Assembly (NCBI RefSeq): GCF_003545715.1
Contig: NZ_QVNU01000001.1
Span: 1,054,001-1,118,000 of the forward strand
Direction of reading: 5' to 3'
DNA length: 64,000 nucleotides
From: Taibaiella koreensis
GTDB taxonomy: Bacteria; Bacteroidota; Bacteroidia; Chitinophagales; Chitinophagaceae
Shown here: piece after piece, positions 34,547 through 41,809 of the stretch
How positions within the stretch are numbered: position 1 is the first letter of the stretch
How the letters are laid out: each line of letters starts with the position of its first letter
The notes under the pieces: model-generated
Database searches by the model: none
Seen by the model: the letters and a program-made list of their open reading frames with translations, nothing else
What the model was told of the DNA's origin: nothing
Program-made: the position numbers and the translations under genes

Positions 34547-36016
34547 ATGAAAGAAGTCAGGAACAAATGGCTGGAGCTGGTGATCGTGCTATCCGCACCG
34601 TTACTTTCCGTAATTGATGTGTTCATTATTAACGTGGCGATACCGGCTATTAAAAAAGGTGTGCAGGCAAGCGATGCTGAGATCCAGCTGGTGATTGCAG
34701 GCTATCTTCTGGGATATGCCGCTTTCCTCATAACCGGTGGCAGGGCCGGTGACCATTTTGGCCGGAAAAAGGTATTTTTCCTGGGAATGCTGGCCTTTAC
34801 GATCGCTTCATGCCTGTGTGGCTTGTCCCAGTCCGCGTTCCAGCTAAACATAACCCGGTTTTTCCAGGGCCTGAGCGCATCCTTTATGATGCCACAGACT
34901 ATAGCCTTTATACAGGTGCTTTTTACCGACACGAAGGAGCGGGCGAAGGCATTTGGCCTTTATGGCATCACGCTTGGGTCGGCCGCGGTGATCGGTCAGG
35001 TATTAGGCGGTTACCTGGCCGATACGCATTGGGCTATCGAGGGCTGGCGGCTGATATTCTTTATCAACCTGCCTATCGGTATCCTCACGCTTTGGGCGAC
35101 ACATAGGTATGTTACAGAAACGCCGAGGCATCAAAACACGAAGTTTGATTATACCGGAGTAATGATCCTGACCCTGGGCTTGTTCTGCCTTATTTATCCT
35201 TTGATCGAAGGCCGTGAGGCCGGCTGGCCCTTATGGAGTATTGGTCTGATCGCGCTGTCATTCGGTATTTTCTCCCTTTTCATCTTTAATCAGAAAAAGA
35301 AGCTTGCGAGCGGTGGCAATCCATTAATAGATGTAAGGCTATTTAAGATCAAAGACTTCAATATCGGCCTGGTGGCGGTATTGTTCCATTTCATGCTGCA
35401 CACAGCTTACCTGTTGCTGAGCGCGGTTTATCTTCAAAACGGTCTCGGCGTTTCCGCTTTGGATTGCGGCTTGTATTTCATGGTGCCTGGTATTTTATTT
35501 GTGGTATCCTCCCTGGTGGCTTCCAGAACGATCGTGCGGTTTGGGAAGCGGGTGCTGCAGGTGGGTATCGTAGTCCTGGCGGCAGCATTTTACCTGCAAG
35601 TGGTACTTTGGAGACCCGGTGTCGGTGCAGGCTTAATTATCGGGCTGATGGGCCTATGGGGCCTTGGGAACGGGCTGGTGCTGCCTTCCCTGCTGAATAT
35701 TGCGCTTAAAAATGTACCGGCTCAATATGCCGGTGCAGCTGCCGGGGTGTATACAACTTTTCAGCAAACGGCCTCCGCTTTAGGTATCAGCATCATCGGC
35801 GGTATATTCTTCTATCGCTCTGCGCAGGGCTGGCAGGCTGCCTATCATGCCGGTGTGATGGGCCTCCTGGTTTGTGCCGCGCTGGTGGCGATCATGTTGT
35901 ACCTGCTTCCCGGCAGGAAGGCACAACATACATTGCCAGCGCAGGATGCAAAGGTTTCTGGCGATCAGCCGGCGCCGGCTGTCAAAGCTGCGGACGAGCT
36001 GATGCCTGCCGATTGA
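34547..36016 (+). CDS. DHA2-family MFS drug transporter (EmrB/QacA type)
   Basis: 489 residues with about 14 hydrophobic segments. The antiporter motif near TM1 (SVIDVFIINVAIPAI) is the DHA2 motif D1, and motif A appears as GGRAGDHFGRKKV. The TM5 motif C is GSAAVIGQVLGGYLAD. The hydrophilic tail is rich in Ala and Pro. It starts 1 bp after the TetR stop, so the two form a tightly coupled regulator-pump pair. It probably exports lipophilic cations or antibiotics; the compound is unknown. Confidence 0.93.
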   Translation: MKEVRNKWLELVIVLSAPLLSVIDVFIINVAIPAIKKGVQASDAEIQLVIAGYLLGYAAFLITGGRAGDHFGRKKVFFLGMLAFTIASCLCGLSQSAFQLNITRFFQGLSASFMMPQTIAFIQVLFTDTKERAKAFGLYGITLGSAAVIGQVLGGYLADTHWAIEGWRLIFFINLPIGILTLWATHRYVTETPRHQNTKFDYTGVMILTLGLFCLIYPLIEGREAGWPLWSIGLIALSFGIFSLFIFNQKKKLASGGNPLIDVRLFKIKDFNIGLVAVLFHFMLHTAYLLLSAVYLQNGLGVSALDCGLYFMVPGILFVVSSLVASRTIVRFGKRVLQVGIVVLAAAFYLQVVLWRPGVGAGLIIGLMGLWGLGNGLVLPSLLNIALKNVPAQYAGAAAGVYTTFQQTASALGISIIGGIFFYRSAQGWQAAYHAGVMGLLVCAALVAIMLYLLPGRKAQHTLPAQDAKVSGDQPAPAVKAADELMPAD

Positions 36017-36023
36017 TCTAAGG

Positions 36024-36031
36024 TATCTTTG
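36024..36031 (+). promoter_or_regulatory. -7 promoter box before ogt
   Basis: TATCTTTG, an exact Bacteroidetes -7 box, 36 bp upstream of the alkyltransferase start. No -33 element at standard spacing is evident. Confidence 0.45.
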
Positions 36032-36066
36032 TTTTTTTATTTCTGTATGCAGTAAAATGCGGATAA

Positions 36067-36579
36067 ATGAAAGCGCAACAATCGCTCGTATATAAAGATA
36101 TGTCATCACCGGTAGGCCTTATCCGGCTTATCGCTTCTCCCGATGGCCTCGTAGCGGTGCTATGGGAAGGGGAAGACTATAGCAGAACAAAGCTGGCGGC
36201 CCCGGAACGAAATGACGAGGATCCTGTGCTGCTGCAAACAGAGCAGCAGCTGAAAGAATATTTTGGCAAACAGAGAACGGTCTTCGATATTCCCCTGGAT
36301 TGGGAAGGGACGGCATTCCAGGTCAGGGTTTGGGAGGCCTTGCTCGGTATACCTTATGGCGCCACAAAAACCTATGGTGCATTGGCACGTCTGCTCGGCG
36401 ACATAAAAGCTGTGCGGGCGGTTGGGGGAGCACTCAACAAAAATCCGATATCTATTATTGTTCCCTGTCATAGGGTAGTAGGCGCTTCGGGAAAGCTGAC
36501 CGGCTTCGCCGGAGGACTGGAAAACAAATCCATTTTGCTTGAGCTGGAGACGGGACATCGGGCGCCAACGCTTTTTTAA
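36067..36579 (+). CDS. ogt: Methylated-DNA--protein-cysteine methyltransferase (Ogt type)
   Basis: 170 residues. The active-site motif is IIVPCHRVVG with acceptor C134, preceded by a helix-turn-helix segment with the Arg finger (VRAVGGALNKNPI) and followed by the family segment LTGFAGGLENKS. It transfers O6-methyl or alkyl groups from guanine to itself once. It overlaps or abuts an AlkA-like glycosylase gene, an arrangement that points to shared alkylation repair. No Ada regulatory domain is fused. Confidence 0.93.
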   Translation: MKAQQSLVYKDMSSPVGLIRLIASPDGLVAVLWEGEDYSRTKLAAPERNDEDPVLLQTEQQLKEYFGKQRTVFDIPLDWEGTAFQVRVWEALLGIPYGATKTYGALARLLGDIKAVRAVGGALNKNPISIIVPCHRVVGASGKLTGFAGGLENKSILLELETGHRAPTLF

Positions 36580-36592
36580 TAAACATTCCATC

Positions 36593-37267
36593 TTGAAAAT
36601 AGTGTCTGCAATTGCTGTCATAGCACCGGAAACCTTTGATCGTGAAAGCTATCATGAGCTATGCGATCGCCTGGCCAAATACGATCATCATCTGAAAGTG
36701 ATCCTGGATACTTATGGTTATCCCCCGATGTGGACCAGGGAAAATACCTTTGAAACCCTGGTACACATCATCCTGGAGCAGCAGGTGTCACTGGCTTCGG
36801 CCCTGGCTGCCCTGAATAAGCTGAGGGAAAAAACCAAACGGCTTAGTCCGGAAGCGGTGCTGCTCCTCAGCGATGGGGAGATGCGGGATTGTTTTGTGAG
36901 CCGGCAAAAAATGGGCTATATCAGAGGACTGGCGCAGGCGATACAAAGTGAGGAAATCAATCTTGAGGCTTTTGCAAAAACGCCCGATGAGGCGATCCGT
37001 AAAATACTGATCGGTTTGAAGGGTATTGGTAACTGGACTATTGATGTATACTTGATGTTTGTACTGCAACGGGCCGATATTTTCCCGGTAGGCGACCTGG
37101 CGGCTGTAAATGCGCTAAAGCGGTTGAAAGGATTGCCGGTTGCCACAACCAGGGAGGAGATCCTGGGCATCAGCGAAGCCTGGAAGCCCTACCGGTCGGT
37201 AGCCTGTATGATGCTCTGGCATTATTATCTATCTTGTGCGGGAAAGAAAACAGCACCTGTAGCGTAG
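36593..37267 (+). CDS. DNA-3-methyladenine glycosylase II-like (HhH-GPD, AlkA-like)
   Basis: 224 residues if started at the TTG 36593; the frame is open from 36539, inside the preceding gene, and a GTG at 36602 is also possible. The HhH motif reads LIGLKGIGNWTIDVYLM, and the catalytic Asp is in FPVGDLAAV (D168 in this numbering). The N-terminal part contains the family helix EQQVSLASALAALNK. It removes alkylated purines to start base excision repair. It forms a probable operon with the upstream Ogt gene. Confidence 0.88.
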   Translation: MKIVSAIAVIAPETFDRESYHELCDRLAKYDHHLKVILDTYGYPPMWTRENTFETLVHIILEQQVSLASALAALNKLREKTKRLSPEAVLLLSDGEMRDCFVSRQKMGYIRGLAQAIQSEEINLEAFAKTPDEAIRKILIGLKGIGNWTIDVYLMFVLQRADIFPVGDLAAVNALKRLKGLPVATTREEILGISEAWKPYRSVACMMLWHYYLSCAGKKTAPVA

Positions 37268-37291
37268 CCAATTGTACCCAAAACACCAATT

Positions 37292-37873
37292 ATGCAAGCG
37301 GAAGAAATATTGAAGCAGCACCTGAGCAAAACGATAGCGCTTACCGATGAACAATTTGCTTATGTTTTCTCGCATTTTAAGCCCCTTTCTTTTAAGAAAG
37401 GGGACGCGATCATTTCCCCGGGAGATAAGGTTGATGCGGAGTATTTTGTCATTAAGGGATGCTTAAAGTCATTCTATACAAATGACGACCTGAAGATGTT
37501 TATTCTTCAGTTTGCTATGCCCACCTGGTGGGCATCCGATTATCATGCATTAATTTACCAGGTGAAGGCTACGGTTACTGTCGATTGTATTACGGATGCG
37601 GAGGTGCTCAGCCTGAGCAGCGACGACCGGGAAAAACTTTGCGATGAGCTGCATTCCATCGAACGTTTTTTCCGGTTGCGAACGAATAAAGGCTATGTGG
37701 CCGCGCACAAGCGGCTGCTCTCCATGATGAATAATGATGCGAAGGGCAGGTATGAGGACTTGCTGAAGCTTTATCCGGAACTGTATAATATAGTACCCAA
37801 ACAGCTGATCGCTGCTTACCTGGGTGTGTCGCGGGAAACGCTAAGCCGGCTGAGCTACCGTAAAAATGCCTGA
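37292..37873 (+). CDS. Crp/Fnr-family transcriptional regulator
   Basis: 193 residues. The cyclic-nucleotide-binding-like beta roll occupies about 25-115 (KPLSFKKGDAIISPGDKVDAEYFVIKGCLK marks it) and a C-terminal HTH reads IVPKQLIAAYLGVSRETLSRLS. The family phosphate-binding residues for cAMP are not clearly conserved, so the ligand may differ. This group is common and often uncharacterised in Bacteroidota. CRP-like boxes occur 2 kb away (39968-40020), but a link to this protein is not shown. Confidence 0.88.
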   Translation: MQAEEILKQHLSKTIALTDEQFAYVFSHFKPLSFKKGDAIISPGDKVDAEYFVIKGCLKSFYTNDDLKMFILQFAMPTWWASDYHALIYQVKATVTVDCITDAEVLSLSSDDREKLCDELHSIERFFRLRTNKGYVAAHKRLLSMMNNDAKGRYEDLLKLYPELYNIVPKQLIAAYLGVSRETLSRLSYRKNA

Positions 37874-37925
37874 CACTTACTGTACTGAAAATAGTTGTGA
37901 TGAATGAGGCGACGACAAAAACTAT

Positions 37926-37974
37926 GTTTCAAGCCTATTGCATTTTGAACCGCTCGATGCAACAGACTTGAAAC
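37926..37974 (-). terminator. Terminator of the PEP-mutase-family gene
   Basis: 17-bp arms 37926-37942 and 37958-37974 with two mismatches on the plus strand. On minus-strand RNA both become G-U pairs, so the hairpin is fully paired there. A T run (GTTTTTG) follows on that strand, pointing to termination of the leftward gene ending at 38006. Confidence 0.6.
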
Positions 37975-38005
37975 CTTTTAGAATGGCCTGACTCGGGTGT
38001 AAGAA

Positions 38006-38812
38006 TCAGACGCTAGTCGAAAATAAACCCTGGAGCTTATCGATAGGCATAGCATCGCTCTCAAAAACAGCGGAGTCGCCTCCTGCCAGAAATGCCCCGG
38101 CTACCCTTGCCGCAGTGTGCCATACCATCTGAGATACGCCGGTGCCGGCGCTCAGTCTTTTTACCCCCAGGTCCGCCAGCCTGTCTGCTTTCGGCAGGCC
38201 AGGCATAGCCATCACGTTTAAAGGCAAGATGGTATTTTCTGCGATACGGGCGATCTCCTCACCATTTACGATAACCGGAACGAATAAACCACTGGCCCCG
38301 GCTGCGGCATATTGTCTGGCACGTTTAATGGTTTCTCCCACACGGTCGGCGGACGCTACGAGTGCTGCTAAATACACATCGGTTCTTGCGTTGATAAACA
38401 ATTTGGAACCATGCCGCTCCGCTTCCTGTCGTATCGCCGCTATCTTTTTAGCCAGCAGATCAGGGCTGCCGGTACCATCTTCGATATTAATACCGGCAAT
38501 GCCGGCATCGAGCAGCGGCTTGATATTTTCGGCTACCACCGCCGGCTCGTCACTGTAGCCATGCTCAAAGTCAACAGAGAGCGGGATCTTGATCACGCGC
38601 AGGATATGCAGTGCCACCTGCGTGTTTAAAGCTGCCGTCATCTTGTGCCCGTCGGGATAGCCCAGGGACCAGGCCACACCTGCGCTTGTTGTGGCGATAG
38701 CCTGCGCGCCCAGGTCTTCGATAATTTTTGCGCTTGCGGCATCCCATGCGTTGGGTAATATCAGGGGTTTGGCCTGCTTGTGCAGGCTGATGAATTGTTC
38801 TTCCGTGTTCAT
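38006..38812 (-). CDS. Isocitrate lyase/PEP mutase-family protein
   Basis: 268 residues, a complete TIM-barrel of this family. Markers: PNAWDAASAKIIEDLG and the substrate-loop region TTSAGVAWSLGYPDG at about 22-55, the metal-site segment SVDFEHGYSD near 80, then NIEDG and NARTDVYL. The set fits the oxaloacetate-hydrolase/PEP-mutase-like branch that acts on 2- or 3-carbon phospho- or carboxylates; the exact reaction is unclear. Its start is 14 bp from a 127-bp inverted-repeat element, which probably occupies its leader. Confidence 0.88.
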   Translation of the reverse strand: MNTEEQFISLHKQAKPLILPNAWDAASAKIIEDLGAQAIATTSAGVAWSLGYPDGHKMTAALNTQVALHILRVIKIPLSVDFEHGYSDEPAVVAENIKPLLDAGIAGINIEDGTGSPDLLAKKIAAIRQEAERHGSKLFINARTDVYLAALVASADRVGETIKRARQYAAAGASGLFVPVIVNGEEIARIAENTILPLNVMAMPGLPKADRLADLGVKRLSAGTGVSQMVWHTAARVAGAFLAGGDSAVFESDAMPIDKLQGLFSTSV

Positions 38813-38825
38813 GATATTTTTTTAT

Positions 38826-38952
38826 GACTATCCGGATATAGGAAATAAGGCCAGTCCTTGAGCTTGTCGAAAGGACAAAGAGGGTGCTTCGACGAGCTCA
38901 GCAACCGCTAGCCGGCAGCAAATTGCATCCTGTTTCCTATATCCTCGTAGTC
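38826..38952. repeat. 127-bp MITE-like inverted-repeat element, copy 2
   Basis: Same length and matching ends as copy 1 (left 20 bp identical; right end GTTTCCTATATCCTCGTAGTC-like with two changes), in opposite orientation relative to the copy at 21087-21213. The inner palindrome (GAGCTTGTCGAA and TTCGACGAGCTC) is retained. It lies 13 bp upstream of the start of the PEP-mutase-family gene. Confidence 0.85.
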
Positions 38953-39033
38953 TTTTTTTTTAGAATTCAATAATAAGGGGCGGACGGTCTGGTCCATTAA
39001 CCTGGGCCGCCCGCCCTCATTGTCCGGGTGGGA

Positions 39034-39852
39034 TTAAAGACCGTGTGCCGCTGCTGAAACCTGCTTCCAGGCATCCCATTCCGTCCACCTGGAATCATAA
39101 ACCTGTTTTACAAAGGGATAGCTCATCTTACCCAGGAACAGCCTTAAAGGCGGCTGTGCGCTATCGACCAGCTGCAGCACGGCATCGGTTGTCGCTTTTG
39201 GATCACCAAAGAAATCAGGTGCGAAGCTGGCGAACAGATCCGCTTTTACTTTTTCGTACAGCGGGCTGGGTTCTGTATGCACGGCAGAAGCGCCGCCCCA
39301 GTCGGTTGAGAAAGCATTGGGTTCCAGCAGGGATACTTTGATGCCAAAAGGCGCCACTTCCTCTACCAGGGATTCGGTAAGACCCTCTACTGCAAATTTT
39401 GAAGCATTATAGATGCCAAGCGTGGGAAAAGTTACGACGCCCAGCACACTAGACAATTGAATGATGTGCCCGCTTTGCTGCTCGCGCATAACGGGTATAA
39501 TCGCCTGTGTTACCCATAGCAAACCAAAGAAGTTTGTTTCAAACTGATCGCGGGCCTGTTGTTCCGTCGTTTCTTCAACCGCGCCAAACAAGCCGAAGCC
39601 GGCATTGTTGAGCAGTACATCGATCCTTCCGAAATGATCCCTGCCTTCCTTTACGGCCGCGAACACCGCATCGCGATCGGTCACATCAAGCTTAAGCGGG
39701 AGCACATTGGCGCCATAGGTACTGACCAGATCGTTCAGGCTTTCGGGATTGCGTGCGGTAGCGATCACGTTATCGCCACGTTGTAAAAAAGCCTCGGCCC
39801 AGATCTTACCAAATCCTTTTGAAGCGCCGGTAATGAAGATTGTCTTTGACAT
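39034..39852 (-). CDS. SDR-family oxidoreductase
   Basis: 272 residues. Cofactor motif TGASKGFGK at residues 8-16, NNAGFG near 86, catalytic Ser in LSSVLG and YNASK for Tyr and Lys. The sequence is strongly similar to the SDR at 52136-52954 (same length, same opening MSKTIFITGAS), so the two are paralogues. Classical SDR with NADP(H) preference likely; substrate unknown. Two CRP-like palindromes lie upstream, within the intergenic region. Confidence 0.92.
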   Translation of the reverse strand: MSKTIFITGASKGFGKIWAEAFLQRGDNVIATARNPESLNDLVSTYGANVLPLKLDVTDRDAVFAAVKEGRDHFGRIDVLLNNAGFGLFGAVEETTEQQARDQFETNFFGLLWVTQAIIPVMREQQSGHIIQLSSVLGVVTFPTLGIYNASKFAVEGLTESLVEEVAPFGIKVSLLEPNAFSTDWGGASAVHTEPSPLYEKVKADLFASFAPDFFGDPKATTDAVLQLVDSAQPPLRLFLGKMSYPFVKQVYDSRWTEWDAWKQVSAAAHGL

Positions 39853-39967
39853 CGTTTTTAGATTTTATCGTTGAAGAATAAGCGGGAAAATGAAATGTCT
39901 TGGGGTTCTTTCACTTGCCCTTGTTGCTATTGCGACACAAAGATGATGCGGGAACACGAGGTGATTG

Positions 39968-40020
39968 TGTGACCTATGTCACATTCGGAGCGGAGCCTCA
40001 ATTATGTGACCTGCGTCACA
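39968..40020. promoter_or_regulatory. Tandem CRP/FNR-like palindromes
   Basis: TGTGACCTATGTCACA at 39968-39983 and TGTGACCTGCGTCACA at 40005-40020, both exact TGTGA-N6-TCACA sites with centres 37 bp apart. They lie 116-168 bp upstream of the SDR start. They would suit a Crp/Fnr-type dimer; the cognate regulator is unknown. Confidence 0.6.
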
Positions 40021-40102
40021 TTTCCGGCAGTAGTTACCTGCATCTTGATCACTGTTTATAGCTCCGGATTGGGGTGTGCTACAGGTCAGTTTAAAACAAT
40101 AG

Positions 40103-40136
40103 ACAAGGCGCCTCCTTTAATCTGGAGGCGCCTTGT
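40103..40136 (-). terminator. Terminator of the old yellow enzyme gene
   Basis: Perfect 13-bp stem, ACAAGGCGCCTCC at 40103-40115 and GGAGGCGCCTTGT at 40124-40136, with an 8-nt loop. On the minus strand a T-rich stretch follows, so it ends the leftward gene. Confidence 0.8.
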
Positions 40137-40160
40137 GTAACGGCAGCAGTGTTGTTATAC

Positions 40161-41222
40161 TTAATGAAGCACCCCTGCGCTGGCCGATTCAAAAGACCGG
40201 ATCTCGCTAAGACGATCGTCCTTTATCTTCAGCACAAACTCGGGATCCTGCAGCAGCTGTCGGCCTACAGCCACTAGGTCAAAATCGCCCCGCTCAAAAC
40301 GGCGCAGCAGTTCGTCCATATCGGCCTTGTCGGCTCCGGCGCCTTCTCTGAACAGCGCTGTGAAATCGGTGTTCAGGCCAACGGAACCTACGGTAATAGT
40401 AGGTTGCCCGCTTATCTTTTTGATCCAGCCGGCAAAGTTGAGATCGGAGCCTTCAAATTCATTTTCCCAGTAGCGGCGTTGAGAGGCATGAAAGATATCG
40501 GCGCCTGCATCTACCAACGGTAAGATCCATTCTTCCAGCTCTGCCGGCGTATGAACGGTTTTGGCATTGAAGTCGGCGCCTTTCCATTGCGACAGACGCA
40601 GGATCACGACCATGTCGGGTCCTACAGCGGCACGGACGGCCTTTAATACTTCCACCGCAAACTTTGTTCGCTCCCCGATGGTTTTGCCACCAAAGCCGTC
40701 GTGCCTTCCATTGGTGACCTGCCAGAAGAACTGATCGATAAGATAACCATGCGCGCCATGCAGCTCAATAGCATCAAAGCCCAGCGCCTTTGCCGAGCCG
40801 GCGGCGCTGGCAAAAGCGGCAATGGTCCGCTCAATGTCTTCCGTCGACATGCTATCCGGACTTTCGAAAGGAACAGGCGGTTCCCAGCCCGAGGGCGAAT
40901 TGCCCACATGCCATAGCTGCGGCGCGATGAGGCCGCCATGGGCATGCACGCGGTCGGCTACCTGCTGCCATCCGGCCAGGGCCGCGTCGCCGTAAAAGTT
41001 GGGGATATCCTTAAGGTTTTTCGAAGCCGGCCGGTCGATCACAGTGCCTTCTGTTAAGATAAGGCCTACTTCGGCTGCCGCTCTGCGGGCATAGTAGGCA
41101 GCATTGGCTTCGCCAGGTACGCCGTCAGGCGCCTTCGCCCGGGTCATGGGCGCCATAACAAACCGATTTTTCAGCTTCAGATTTTTGTACTGAAAAGGTG
41201 CAAAAAGAGGTGCGAAATTCAT
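40161..41222 (-). CDS. Alkene reductase (old yellow enzyme family, NemA-like)
   Basis: 353 residues from the ATG at 41220-41222; the frame is open further upstream over the divergent promoter. FMN TIM-barrel markers: NRFVMAPMTRAKAPDGVP near residue 19, LWHVGN, the active-site HGAHGYLIDQFF, and late VGSVG and VAVGRQLLQDPEF. It should reduce enoates, nitro compounds or other electrophilic alkenes with NADPH. It is divergent from an HxlR regulator, a common pairing for electrophile-responsive reductases. Confidence 0.92.
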   Translation of the reverse strand: MNFAPLFAPFQYKNLKLKNRFVMAPMTRAKAPDGVPGEANAAYYARRAAAEVGLILTEGTVIDRPASKNLKDIPNFYGDAALAGWQQVADRVHAHGGLIAPQLWHVGNSPSGWEPPVPFESPDSMSTEDIERTIAAFASAAGSAKALGFDAIELHGAHGYLIDQFFWQVTNGRHDGFGGKTIGERTKFAVEVLKAVRAAVGPDMVVILRLSQWKGADFNAKTVHTPAELEEWILPLVDAGADIFHASQRRYWENEFEGSDLNFAGWIKKISGQPTITVGSVGLNTDFTALFREGAGADKADMDELLRRFERGDFDLVAVGRQLLQDPEFVLKIKDDRLSEIRSFESASAGVLH

Positions 41223-41242
41223 TATTCCAAATTTAGTTTCGC

Positions 41243-41267
41243 AAAGTAACCAATTATAGTTTACTTT
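41243..41267. promoter_or_regulatory. Putative HxlR operator between OYE and hxlR
   Basis: AAAGTAA at 41243-41249 and TTACTTT at 41261-41267 form a perfect 7-bp inverted repeat within the 55-bp divergent region. A TACTTTTG -7 box for hxlR overlaps it at 41262-41269. The ACTTT half-site also appears in the other HxlR operator of this window. Confidence 0.5.
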
Positions 41268-41277
41268 TGTAACTATT

Positions 41278-41634
41278 ATGGTAAATACAAGTAACCCGGA
41301 GGTAACCACAAAAAGCGATCAGTTCAGGTTGAACGAATGCGCCATGCACCGCTGTATGGCGGTGCTGGGAACCAAATGGAAGCCCATTATCATATGGATG
41401 CTGCGGGACAGGACCGCCCGTTTCGGGCAGCTTGCCGCCGTTATTGGTCTCATCTCCCGGAAAGTGCTGACGACCTCTCTTAAAGAGCTGGAAGAAGACG
41501 GTATCATTATACGGGAAGAGTATAAAGAGCTGCCGCCCCGGGTAGAGTACCGCCTCTCCGAAAGGGGTAAGGCGCTATTGCCCATTATGCAGCAGCTGTA
41601 TGAATGGACGCTGGAAGGCTGCAATACCCGTTGA
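41278..41634 (+). CDS. HxlR-family transcriptional regulator
   Basis: 118 residues. The family start RLNECAMHRCMAVLGTKWKPIIIWML (marking residues about 19-44) contains the N-terminal Cys that serves as a redox switch in some HxlR proteins, and the winged helix follows (LISRKVLTTSLKELEEDGIIIREEYKELPPRVEYRL, about 62-97). It is divergent from an old yellow enzyme, so it probably represses that reductase until an electrophile appears. Confidence 0.92.
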   Translation: MVNTSNPEVTTKSDQFRLNECAMHRCMAVLGTKWKPIIIWMLRDRTARFGQLAAVIGLISRKVLTTSLKELEEDGIIIREEYKELPPRVEYRLSERGKALLPIMQQLYEWTLEGCNTR

Positions 41635-41710
41635 ACAAGCTGTTTGTTTATAGGAGGTACAACTAGCGGCCAGCGCCGGTCCTTGATTTCGTAACCCGGA
41701 TCTTATGAAG

Positions 41711-41738
41711 AGGCCGGGAGGTATATTCATCCCGGCCT
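41711..41738 (+). terminator. Terminator-like hairpin after hxlR
   Basis: Perfect 8-bp stem AGGCCGGG (41711-41718) and CCCGGCCT (41731-41738), 12-nt loop, in the gap between convergent hxlR and metE. Confidence 0.6.
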
Positions 41739-41750
41739 TGTGCCAATATA

Positions 41751-41779
41751 TAAAGCGCTCCTTTATGTGGAGCGCTTTA
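41751..41779 (-). terminator. Terminator of metE
   Basis: Perfect 11-bp stem TAAAGCGCTCC (41751-41761) and GGAGCGCTTTA (41769-41779). It lies just past the metE stop on the leftward strand. Confidence 0.7.
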
Positions 41780-41809
41780 CGATATATTAAGAAGCCGGAC
41801 GGATCAGCT

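Larger units (their letters stand above)
39853..40160. other. Intergenic region with CRP-like boxes and a terminator
   Basis: 308 bp without a gene. It holds two TGTGA-N6-TCACA palindromes near its middle and the strong hairpin of the old yellow enzyme gene at its right end. I see nothing else coding. Confidence 0.8.
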
